Of a stretch of DNA of 64,000 bases, positions 55,378-64,000 are shown in pieces (within the stretch, counting starts at the first letter, position 1; every line of letters begins with the position of its first letter). A model generated the notes under the pieces. The model was not told the origin of the DNA, searched no databases, and saw only the letters and a program-made list of their open reading frames with translations. Made by a program: the position numbers and the translations under genes. Source of the DNA: Adiantum capillus-veneris (taxonomy: Eukaryota; Streptophyta; Polypodiopsida; Polypodiales; Pteridaceae); NCBI GenBank assembly GCA_014529385.2, contig CM043947.1, forward strand, positions 129,136,391-129,200,390. Direction: 5' to 3'.

Positions 55378-55482
55378 GCGGCCGGTGGCCGGTAGTCAAT
55401 GGCCTATGGCCGGTGGACGGAAGTCAATGGCCGGTGGCCGGTGGTCGGAAGTCAATGGCCGGTGGCCGGTGGCCGAATTCAA
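55378..55482 (+). repeat. GC-rich minisatellite in the element 8 LTR
   Basis: Degenerate repeats of 'caatggccggtggccg' and 'ggtcggaagt' type. The 3' LTR (60154-60280) has one extra 20-bp unit. Confidence 0.88.
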
Positions 55483-55605
55483 AAGCGGACTTGTCTTCTC
55501 AAGGGCGGCCACACATGGGCGGATTGGAGGGTCCGATTTGGACTTATTCCCACAAGGGCGGCTACACATGGCTGTCTCTCATAAGAGAGGGCAGCCCTTT
55601 TGGCC

Positions 55606-55612
55606 TATAAAA
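55606..55612 (+). promoter_or_regulatory. LTR TATA box of element 8
   Basis: TATAAAA within cctataaaagg, conserved at 60406-60412 in the 3' LTR. Confidence 0.75.
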
Positions 55613-55921
55613 GGAGGTCATTTCTACACACATTTCATAGTGTGAAGTTGATGCAACAAGGTGAGTGTGAGGTGGTGAGAGTGAAGCAAGGCGGGAGCTC
55701 CATTAAGGGTATAATCCCTTTGTAAATTACTTCTTGTTTTGAAGTACTAAAGCCATTGAGTGGCTGCTTTCCCGTGGACGTAGCCCACATTGGGTGAACC
55801 ACGTATATCGTGTGTACTCTCTCTCTCTCTCTACTCTATAATCTCGTGTATGTAAATCTGTCTTTCTTAATTAAGTAATCTACTCAATTATCTATTTAGC
55901 TACGTCTTATTTCCTAACAAC

Positions 55922-55933
55922 TGGTATCAGAGC
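55922..55933 (+). other. Primer-binding site of element 8
   Basis: TGGTATCAGAGC, two bases after the LTR: initiator-Met tRNA type. Confidence 0.93.
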
Positions 55934-55992
55934 AAGGTTTGCTCGTAGCTAAATTATCTCAAGGAAAGGATTCCTTGAATTGAGTGGGAGTT

Positions 55993-57087
55993 ATGGCGGA
56001 GGAAGGGAAGCTCAAGATTGAGAAGTTCAATGGCAAAAACTACCAACATTGGAAGATGCAGATTGAAGACTATCTCTACCAGAAGGACCTCTATTTGCCA
56101 CTAGGCGGTCTTGCGAAGAAGCCCGCAACAATGGCAGATGAAGCATGGATTGTCCTTGATCGAAAGGCACTGGGAACAATCCGGTTAAGCTTGGCGTCAA
56201 CGGTGGCCTTCAATGTTTCGGAGATGAAGACCACGGAGGACTTGATGAAGTCACTTGACGACTTCTACGAGAAACCATCGGCATCCAATAAGGTATTTCT
56301 TATGAAGCGCTTGTTCAATCTAAAGATGTCAGAGAATGGTTCAGTTGCAGAACACCTAAATGACTTTAACACAAACATAAGTCAACTTCGATCAGTGAAA
56401 ATCAATTTCGATGACGAAGTACGAGCTCTCCTTATACTATTATCTCTACCGGATAGTTGGGACAGCCTTGTGATGGCTGTAAGTAATTCTATCTCTGGCA
56501 CAAATACTCTTAAGTTTGATGATGTTGTGGGTGTTCTCCTAAGCGAGGAAATGCGAAGGAGAAGCACAGGAGAATCATCAAGTGCTGCACTATCAGTGGA
56601 AACAAGAGGAAGGCCTAAGGAGAGGTTCAAAAACCAAAAGGGTCGTGATCGCTCAAGGCGGAGCAAGTCACGCACAAAGTCAGTTCTTGAATGTTGGAAC
56701 TGCGGCAAGAAAGGCCACGTCAAGAAGGATTGCTGGTCCAAGAAGAAGAAGGAGACAGAGTCTCAAGACAACAAGCCAACATCGGAGGCCAATGTGGCAG
56801 GTAAAGTAGAGCAAGATGCTCTAATTCTCTCATTAGACAATGTGTCTAATTCCTGGATAGTAGATTCCGGGGCTTCATTCCATGCGACACCACACAAGCA
56901 ACATTTCCAAGACTACACTAAAGGTAATTTTGGGTATGTATACTTGGGAGATGATGCAGCTTGTGAGATTGTCGGTAAGGGTACAGTTTCTGTCAAAACT
57001 GCTAACGGAAATGAATGGAAGCTTAAAGATGTTAGGCATGTTCCTTCTCTTCGCAAAAATTTGATCTACAGGACAATTGGACGATGA
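55993..57087 (+). pseudogene. Gag-protease part of the element 8 polyprotein
   Basis: The start is the ATG at 55993 (MAEEGKLKIEKFNGKNYQHW); an upstream in-frame GTG at 55984 is less likely. A copia-type gag domain (about 1-190) is followed by a basic stretch, a CCHC knuckle at 234-247 (CWNCGKKGHVKKDC) and the protease active site D-S-G at Asp 291 (WIVDSGASFHATP). The frame breaks near 57070, in the protease C-terminal part, and overlaps the next ORF by 11 bases. Copia Gag-Pol is normally a single ORF, so this is a recent defect. Confidence 0.92.
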
Positions 57088-59872
57088 AGGTCACAACATT
57101 GCATTCGGAAACAAACGGTGGAAGATCTCAAAGGGATCTTTGGTGGTTGCCAAGGGTGAAAAAGTCGGTACACTTTACTTGTGTACTGTTAGCACGCAAC
57201 CTTCAGCTTGTGCAGCAACTACAGAAGTTGACAGTGTGGTGTGGCACTACCGACTTGGGCATATGAGTGCCAAAGGAATGCAAATCCTTCAAACAAAGAA
57301 GCTTCTACCAGGTTTGAAAGAAGTGGACTTAGAGTTGTGTGAAGATTGTGTTTATGGTAAACAAAAGAGGGTAAAATTTCAAAAATCAGGAAATGAAAGA
57401 AAGAATAAAAAACTTGAGTTGGTTCATTCTGATGTTTGGGGTCCTGCAAGTACACCATCACTTGGTGGCTCATTGTACTATGTAACATTCATAGACGATG
57501 CGACTAGAAAAACATGGGTTTATGTCATGAAGAATAAATCCGATGTATTTTCCATATTTCAAAGGTGGAAAGCCTTTGTGGAGAATGAAACAGGTACCAA
57601 GGTTAAATGCCTCAGATCCGACAATGGAGGCGAATATTGCAGCCAAGCTTTTGAAAGCTTTTGTGCTAGCAATGGCATTCGGAGGCAAAGGACAACCCCA
57701 AGGACACCTCAACAAAATGGGATTTCGGAAAGGATGAACAGGACAATCATGGAACGAGCACGAAGCATGCGGCTACATGCAGGCCTACCGCTTGAACTTT
57801 GGGTAGAAGCTGTAAGTACGTCTGTGTACTTAATCAATCGGTCACCCTCAACGGCATTGGATGGGGGAGTTCCAGAAGAGGCATGGACAGGTAAACCGGT
57901 GAATTATGCATTTCTCAAAGTGTTTGGGTGTGAGGCTTTCATGCACATAGATAGAAGCCTAAGATCAAAGTTAGATGCAAAGTCCAAAAAGTGTTTCTTC
58001 ATTGGCTATGGAGAAGGAGACTTTGGGTATCGCCTATGGAATCCTGAAGATGGTAAAATCTTAAGGAGTAGGGATGTAATTTTTAACGAACAAAATATGT
58101 ACAAAGATTACTTGGAAAGAAAACAAACAAAAGAAACAGGTGATGAGTACATGGAGCTTGAGGACAGTGAAGACTCAAGGACTGCAAACGGTGACAATGT
58201 GCAACAACGTCAACCAAATGAGGAGCCTCAACCTATTCCCCGAAGATCTACAAGAGCAAGTAGACCTCCAGAAAGGTTTGTTCCTTCCTTCAACCATCTC
58301 TTGATCTCAGATTCTGGAGAGCCGGAATCATATGAAGAAGCTATGCAACATGAATCCAAAGAAGAATGGACGAAGAGCATGCAAGTGGAGATGGACTCAC
58401 TACATCACAACCAAACATGGGAGTTGGTTGAGTTGCCTAAAGGTAAGCGGGCACTTCAAAACAAATGGGTGTACAAGATAAAGGAAGAAGAAGGTGGGAA
58501 GAAAAGGTACAAGTCTAGGCTTGTGGTAAAAGGTTTTTCTCAAAAGAAAGGTATTGACTTCAATGAAATATTTTCTCCTGTTGTAAAAATGAACTCAATT
58601 AGGCTTGTCTTAAGCCTTGTGGCTGCTCATGATCTAAATCTCGAGCAAATGGATGTAAATACGGCATTCCCTCACGGTGACTTAGAGGAGGAAATCTACA
58701 TGCTTCAACCAAAGGGGTATGAAGTAAAAGGTAAGCAGAAAATGGTTTGCAGATTAAAGAAGAGCTTGTATGGTTTAAAGCAAGCATCAAGACAATGGTA
58801 CTTGAAGTTTGATCGATGGATGTTGGATCATGGATTCACAAGATGCAACTCGGATCACTGCGTCTACACGAAGAATTTGGGAGATGGGAAATTCATCATC
58901 CTAATGTTGTATGTTGATGACATGTTGATTGCAAGTGCTAACATGCAGGACATCAAAGACCTAAAAGAGGAGCTGTCCAAATCTTTTTCAATGAAAGATT
59001 TAGGTGCTGCAAAGAGGATACTTGGTATGAAAATATCAAGGGACAGGACGAAGAAAACAATAAAGCTATCTCAAGAAGATTACATCAAGAAGGTACTAGA
59101 AAGGTTTGCAATGCAAAATGCAAAACCAGTTTCTACACCTTTGGCTGGTCATTTTAAACTAACGAAGGATATGTGTCCAAAGACACAAGAGGAGATAGCC
59201 TATATGTCTAAAGTTCCATATGCTGCAGCGGTAGGTTCTCTAATGTATGCTATGGTCTGGACAAGGCCAGACATTGCACATGCAGTGGGAGTTGTGAGTA
59301 GGTTCATGGACAACCCAGGTAAAGAGCATTGGCAAGCTGTGAAGTGGATACTTAGGTATCTAAAAGGGACAACAACAAATGCTTTGTATTTTGGAGGAAC
59401 TGATATTTTTCTAGAAGGGTATGCTGATGCAGATATGGCAGGTGACAAAGATACTCGAAGGAGCACTACTGGCTATGTGTTCACGGTTGGAGGCACAGCA
59501 GTAAGCTGGGCTTCAAAGCTGCAGAAAGTGGTTTCACTTTCTACCACGGAAGCAGAGTATGTAGCAATGACGGAGGCAAGCAAAGAAATTCTGTGGCTTC
59601 ACAGATTCTTAGAAGAGCTTGGATTCAAACAAGACAATTGTGTCTTGTACAGTGATAGCCAAAGCGCTATCCATCTTGCAAAGAACTCAGCCTTTCATTC
59701 AAGGACAAAGCACATTGAGGTGAGATATCACTTCATACGCACTCTTTTGGAAGAGGGACAACTAAAGCTAGGAAAGGTGCATACAAGTGAAAATCCTGCA
59801 GACATGTTTACAAAGGTGGTCAACAAGGAGAAGTTGAGCTTTTGCTCATCTTCAATCGGCATTCAAGGATAA
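57077..59872 (+). CDS. Integrase-reverse transcriptase-RNase H part of the element 8 polyprotein (931 aa)
   Basis: The protease end (DDEGHNIAFGNKRWKI) leads to the integrase. Its zinc-binding part shows HYRLGHMSAKG and CEDCVYGKQ. The triad D119 (HSDVWG), D182 (RSDNGGEY), E218 (SERMNRT) has exactly 35 residues between the last two. The RT shows NKWVYKIKEEEGGKKRYKSR, FSPVVKMNSIRLVLSL, LKKSLYGLKQASRQWYLKF and YVDD at 612-615. RNase H shows GYADADMAGDKDTRRSTTGY, SLSTTEAEYVAMTEASKE, LYSDSQSAIHLAKN. Open throughout, with all catalytic residues present. Without the upstream frame it is not translated normally, so this copy is probably not autonomous. Confidence 0.95.
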   Translation: MDDEGHNIAFGNKRWKISKGSLVVAKGEKVGTLYLCTVSTQPSACAATTEVDSVVWHYRLGHMSAKGMQILQTKKLLPGLKEVDLELCEDCVYGKQKRVKFQKSGNERKNKKLELVHSDVWGPASTPSLGGSLYYVTFIDDATRKTWVYVMKNKSDVFSIFQRWKAFVENETGTKVKCLRSDNGGEYCSQAFESFCASNGIRRQRTTPRTPQQNGISERMNRTIMERARSMRLHAGLPLELWVEAVSTSVYLINRSPSTALDGGVPEEAWTGKPVNYAFLKVFGCEAFMHIDRSLRSKLDAKSKKCFFIGYGEGDFGYRLWNPEDGKILRSRDVIFNEQNMYKDYLERKQTKETGDEYMELEDSEDSRTANGDNVQQRQPNEEPQPIPRRSTRASRPPERFVPSFNHLLISDSGEPESYEEAMQHESKEEWTKSMQVEMDSLHHNQTWELVELPKGKRALQNKWVYKIKEEEGGKKRYKSRLVVKGFSQKKGIDFNEIFSPVVKMNSIRLVLSLVAAHDLNLEQMDVNTAFPHGDLEEEIYMLQPKGYEVKGKQKMVCRLKKSLYGLKQASRQWYLKFDRWMLDHGFTRCNSDHCVYTKNLGDGKFIILMLYVDDMLIASANMQDIKDLKEELSKSFSMKDLGAAKRILGMKISRDRTKKTIKLSQEDYIKKVLERFAMQNAKPVSTPLAGHFKLTKDMCPKTQEEIAYMSKVPYAAAVGSLMYAMVWTRPDIAHAVGVVSRFMDNPGKEHWQAVKWILRYLKGTTTNALYFGGTDIFLEGYADADMAGDKDTRRSTTGYVFTVGGTAVSWASKLQKVVSLSTTEAEYVAMTEASKEILWLHRFLEELGFKQDNCVLYSDSQSAIHLAKNSAFHSRTKHIEVRYHFIRTLLEEGQLKLGKVHTSENPADMFTKVVNKEKLSFCSSSIGIQG

Positions 59873-59918
59873 GAAGCCAGAATGGAAAGCAGTCACAGGT
59901 TTGGTTTGGAGATCAGTC

Positions 59919-59932
59919 TCCAAGTGGGAGAT
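59919..59932 (+). other. Polypurine tract of element 8
   Basis: Purine-rich tccaagtgggagat directly before the 3' LTR, the typical copia PPT form. Confidence 0.85.
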
Positions 59933-60721
59933 TGTTAAGTATGGAGCCCGATTTATCCTTGTAATTTTCAGTGGTAAAAGCGCACATTTGTAAGGCCCCC
60001 ATTATGAGGAGAAGCCATCGTGCGGGAAGGAAAATCACTCACCGGAAACCAAAATTTTCACGAACAAGAATCAGGGGCAACTTTAAAGGCCTCGGGGGCG
60101 GAGGCCCCCGAGACTTTTTTTTTCGCCGGAATATTCTTTTTCGCCGGAATATTATGGCCGGCCGATGGCCGGTAGTCAATGGCCTATGGCCGGTGGACGG
60201 AAGTCAATGGCCGGTGGCCGGTGGTCGGAAGTCAATGGCCGGTGGCCGGTGGCCGAATTCAATGGCCGGTGGCCGAATTCAAAAGCGGACTTGTCTTCTC
60301 AAGGGCGGCCACACATGGGCGGATTGGAGGGTCCGATTTGGACTTATTCCCACAAGGGCGGCTACACATGGCTGTCTCTCATAAGAGAGGGCAGCCCTTT
60401 TGGCCTATAAAAGGAGGTCATTTCTACACACATTTCATAGTGTGAAGTTGATGCAACAAGGTGAGTGTGAGGTGGTGAGAGTGAAGCAAGGCGGGAGCTC
60501 CATTAAGGGTATAATCCCTTTGTAAATTACTTCTTGTTTTGAAGTACTAAAGCCATTGAGTGGCTGCTTTCCCGTGGACGTAGCCCACATTGGGTGAACC
60601 ACGTATATCGTGTGTACTCTCTCTCTCTCTCTCTACTCTATAATCTCGTGTATGTAAATCTGTATTTCTTAATTAAGTAATCTACTCAATTATCTATTTA
60701 GCTACGTCTTATTTCCTAACA
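59933..60721 (+). repeat. 3' LTR of element 8
   Basis: 789 bp, begins tgttaagtatgg and ends ttcctaaca. Relative to the 5' LTR it has a 20-bp extra repeat unit (about 60257-60276), one extra CT and about six substitutions. Confidence 0.96.
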
Positions 60722-60726
60722 CAATT
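60722..60726. other. Target site duplication (right) of element 8
   Basis: caatt, identical to 55149-55153. Confidence 0.93.
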
Positions 60727-62639
60727 ACACTGGAATGGATACATCACAGTGCAGCATTTCATAAACTATGAGCTTATATCCACGTAGTGCTAAAGACAGT
60801 GTGCCATTATCATTGATTGGAAGTCAATCTATAAGACCTTGGCAGAAGAGAAGCCGTACTTCACTCAAAGACAGACAAAGCACTTTGCTTTATACAGTGG
60901 CTTCTTATGGAGTTTGCCCAAGCACTTTGCTTTGCATGACAGAGAGATCCATTCTAAAATGAAAAGTAAACAAAGACAAAAACCAGTATAACTTGAAAAT
61001 TGACTAACCTTGTCGCCCACTTGTGACCACGTTTTTGGTAGTGCACTCGAATATGGCTGATGCAGATAACTTGAGAGCTGTCTGATGTCCCGCACAAGCC
61101 TTCTTGGCTTGGTGTAATCCGATCTCTAAAGAAAAAACATGCAGACATGTTGCAAAGACGTCAAGGTGCGTATGTTGCAGTATGTCTTAGAGTGAAGCCT
61201 TGCTTCCTAGAAGTCGATCAGTAAGATGAGACAAGACTAATACTGAATGCTCAGAGCAACAGGTACGTTGGTTGACACCCATGTGTCTAAGTAGAGAAGC
61301 ATCAGCCTTGTCAAAATTTTATAGAGAGTCGGCCTTGCCAATCGTGCACTTTATTGAGAATCGTGAGATTGCCCCATATGGATAGAGATGGCATCAATAA
61401 CTTAGCTATCAAGAGTCAACTATTTCCAAATACTAATTGATTAAAGCAACAAGTGAACATACCTATTGACTACCCTTGGTAGTGAAAGTCATAGCATCCT
61501 ATAGTATGGTTGTTGACTTGGGATTTAGACCATAGTTATGGACTTTGCCTGTCCTCTGCAAGCTATAGATGCTTGGGCGTGATCATGCACCCAATACATA
61601 CCTACATATCGATTCAGCCCCTAGTAGTCTTGGTGGACGGGGCCTTGCTCCCTGGGTAAAACATAATTGATGTACCCCTTTTAAAATAGACCTTATTGAA
61701 ATGCTAAAATAAGTACATGCTCCTGTAATACAATCCTATACATAAAGCGATACGAATTACAAGAAGGTGAATCTCAAACCTTATGATTCTTCCGTGCTCG
61801 AATATTTGACAAAGGCCTTGCCTGCGATGCCCTTACTAACAACACTTTGCATGGATTTTGAACAGTGCTCGATCCCATCAAATGCTATCGGATGCACCAT
61901 GAAGCCTCTCCAATATGCCAAACAACCTGTAGCATGTACTAAATTCCGTCAAAATTCCTTGAAACTAAAACGTTTCTCTAATATGCCAAACAACATGTAA
62001 CATGTACTGAATTCCGTCGAGATTCCTTGAAACTACGACCTTCTTGTGCATGGTATGCTTGGTATGCCTTGCCCTTTGCTTGCTATGTCAATTCCAAATC
62101 CAATGAAACCCTTGCTAAATATTAAAATTTTATGCCATCAAAACTCAAAAGTTTTGACATCCATAGCTTTTCCCAAATTGATTGTTCCTGATTAGTTCCT
62201 GCAACCTTGAGGGTCGTCCACCCTCACATGGTCGCACAATCCCCGCACAAATGCATGGTTGACTGGCTTGTTGCAGCAGGTGGGAAAGGCCCCCTTGAAA
62301 AGGGATGGCCAATTTACCCAAGCCCCAAAGGGTGGCTGAATGTGAATGAGCCAAGGAATTTCATGGCGTCGACGCAGACAGGTGAAGTCGAATAGAGTGA
62401 AGATGAGGCATCCACTACAGGCGGCTTCTCCCCATGCTACCGTGACGAACCTTGTGTAGATTTCCCTCGCGAACTCAGTGAGACCAACCGTGAGCGGTTG
62501 CATGCAGGTTTACCTTGCTCCACTCCCCAGATAATCCCGCCTTCCCATGGTCGTCTTCTCCAGCGTCGGTTCTGTAGGGGCCGTGTCCCATGCTGTGTGT
62601 CGGGTTCTTGAGCTTGTAAGACCCGGTGAGGGACTGCGT
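60727..62639. other. Unassigned sequence
   Basis: No gene recognised. Holds a 68-bp tandem duplication at 61906-62040. Confidence 0.6.
61906..62040. repeat. 68-bp tandem duplication
   Basis: The segment around atatgccaaacaac at 61913 repeats at 61981 with about 10% differences (cctgtagc against catgtaac, aaattccg against gaattccg). Confidence 0.85.
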
Positions 62640-64000
62640 GAGAATGAACCACCCACCCAACCTCCCATTTAATAGCCCCTTGGGCCTCTTTCCCTATCCA
62701 CACTTGCAACTTGCCCCTTGGGCTTGGTCCTTGATCACTGGGCACTACCCTTGTCATGACATTACTCCCCCCTTGGAGAAGCGTTTTCGTCCTCAAAAAC
62801 ACAAGCGATAGTATCTTTGTGAGAACATTGATGTTTTCCTTTTTGGCATCCCTTACTCGGGCCAATTGTGCTGACAATTGATACTTGGTGCAGTGAGGAG
62901 GTTCAATGAAACCAAGAGCAACATCTTGATTTTCAACATTATTGTCCTTTTGCAACCACTTGTATCTAAATGCTAAATCAATTTAGAACTCACTTGAGTA
63001 CTTTAAAGGAGTAGCCACACCTGAAAAGTGTCTAAAGACATAACCAATTTTCAGATTTTCTAAAGATACTGGAAAATGCAAGAAAACCTTCGTGCAACTT
63101 CCCATGAAGTTGTGAGCCAGATTTCCAACTCGCGTCAGTATCTTGAAAAGCTCATAGCTACTGAGAGACACAATAGGAACTGTCCTTATGGAAGACTTTT
63201 GAACATTTTGGAACACATTGAACTACATGTTCACCCCTAATGAAGGTTACCTGCCAACCTACTTTGTCAGCACACCTATTAAGTCCTTGACTTATGAAAC
63301 TATGAAAACGGTATCCAACCCCACCACAACAGGTGTTCAAAGTTGAAAACCTTATGTAAGAAGATTCTAGAATAGGGAGAGAATCGCCCATTCAAAATGC
63401 ATTGTGGTAACGTATGCTCATAGCAGATCTTTTAGCAAAAAATAGCAGCAGTAAGAGTGAGGTGCTTTTCCCCAACCTCTTATAGATAGTCTTCCACGAC
63501 TGATGATAAACCATAACTCAACCAGTGCGTATCTAGCTATATACGCGATATGGAGTGGAGACAACCAACTAGGTTGAAAGAGGGTTGAAGTGGAGTAATC
63601 TTATAGAGTATATCCAATCACAGATACCCATCCTGAGCCATCACCTTGTATGGTATGGTGTAAACTCATAAATCTGCTTGAAAAGTTGCACTTGAAGTGA
63701 ATACAATTGCAGAAAGAAGGAAGGCCATGAATTTTCATGCCGCTCCGAACAAATTTGTGTTAAACATTAGGGCCCATAGCAGCTAGTGTGCATACATTTA
63801 ACACAAATCAATCCGAATCGCAATTCAATGACGAGACTTTTCACAGCACGTGCATGAAAGCCTTGCAACAAGAGTTGGACCGTAATAGAATGTGAAAGCT
63901 CAGTCACACCTAGGTACCAACCATGAGACATTCTCATGAACGTATCATACTTGGCTATATGTAGAAACGATCCTCCGTTAAGGTGGTTTCACAGCACTTG
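62640..64000 (-). pseudogene. Minus-strand retroelement relic (right copy of the diverged duplicated segment)
   Basis: Counterpart of 51664-52900, same orientation. On the minus strand, coding remains with VENQDVALGFIEPPHCTKYQ and FLRTKTLLQGGSNV run into a purine-rich tract (ccaagggggga at about 62767-62778) and then tgtcatgac. This fits the end of a Ty3/gypsy Pol, its PPT and the start of an LTR going left. The other LTR end was not found. Further right, 63750-63810 matches 52660-52720 (agggcccata motif). Confidence 0.5.

Larger units (their letters stand above)
55154..55919 (+). repeat. 5' LTR of element 8
   Basis: 766 bp, begins tgttaagtatgg and ends ttcctaaca. Contains a GC-rich hairpin followed by T9 (55312-55344), a GC-rich minisatellite (55378-55482) and a TATA box at 55606-55612. 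Confidence 0.96.
55154..60721 (+). mobile_element. Element 8: Ty1/copia retrotransposon, nearly intact, 5.6 kb
   Basis: Complete: LTRs 55154-55919 and 59933-60721, initiator-Met primer-binding site at 55922, one gag-pol split by a single frameshift, PPT just before the 3' LTR, and a 5-bp duplication caatt. The LTRs differ at only about 6 substitutions plus a 20-bp and a 2-bp length difference, the lowest divergence in the window. The order integrase before reverse transcriptase makes it copia. Confidence 0.97.

Noticed and set aside
55241-55645. Overlapping Trp/Gly-rich ORFs in the element 8 LTRs
   Set aside because: They arise from the GC-rich minisatellite in the LTR (also 59971-60445) and have no protein-like pattern.

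Overview
The window is repeat-dense nuclear DNA from a land plant, built almost entirely of nested and broken LTR retrotransposons. I see no intact host gene. The only host-like coding remains are a frameshifted PPR array (about 27.37-28.73 kb) and one possible terminal exon (24.10-24.45 kb, minus strand). The PPR repeats resemble the large PPR families of ferns and other seed-free plants, so a fern is my best guess for the organism. That guess is low to moderate confidence; 'land plant' is high confidence.

Layout, left to right. (1) 1-5082: a badly decayed Ty3/gypsy pol on the plus strand (element 1). (2) 5083-13957: a complete but inactivated chromovirus on the minus strand (element 2), with 1.58-kb LTRs, initiator-Met-type PBS, PPT and a perfect 5-bp target duplication; it landed in the 3' part of element 1. 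(3) 13963-19256: plus-strand sequence with a polypurine tract, a TATA box, five copies of a 20-bp palindrome and a long broken ORF ending in a coiled coil (element 3, possibly the far 3' part of element 1). (4) 19258-27369: a minus-strand chromovirus relic (element 4), bordered by a diverged 250-bp direct repeat, with about 3.3 kb of unassigned sequence. (5) 27.37-28.73 kb: the PPR pseudogene array. (6) 29281-30505: the 3' tail and LTR of a relative of element 7. (7) 30853-33386: a non-coding LTR element (element 6). (8) 33.4-37.8 kb: non-coding sequence with a 41-nt G run and long CT and GT microsatellites. (9) 37822-51658: a 13.8-kb Athila/Tat-like Ty3 element (element 7) with 0.58-kb LTRs, tRNA-Asp-type PBS, PPT and GACTG target duplication. 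(10) 51664-55153 and 60722-64000: a decayed minus-strand Ty3 relic and unassigned sequence. (11) 55154-60721: a nearly intact Ty1/copia element (element 8) with CAATT target duplication.

The observation I rate highest is shared by elements 1 and 7. In both, a second retropepsin-like domain with a canonical D-T-G lies downstream of the integrase, in the integrase reading frame. In element 1 it is continuous with the integrase tail; in element 7 a single UAA separates them. In element 7 the ordinary protease in front of the reverse transcriptase has D-G-G instead of D-T/S-G. This suggests a Ty3 lineage whose Pol carries a C-terminal extra protease. I know of no description of this arrangement, but I could not search.

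By eye, LTR divergence is about 1% for element 8, 1.4% for element 2 and 2-3% for element 7, so they probably inserted in the reverse of that order. All counts and boundaries come from reading the sequence by hand.
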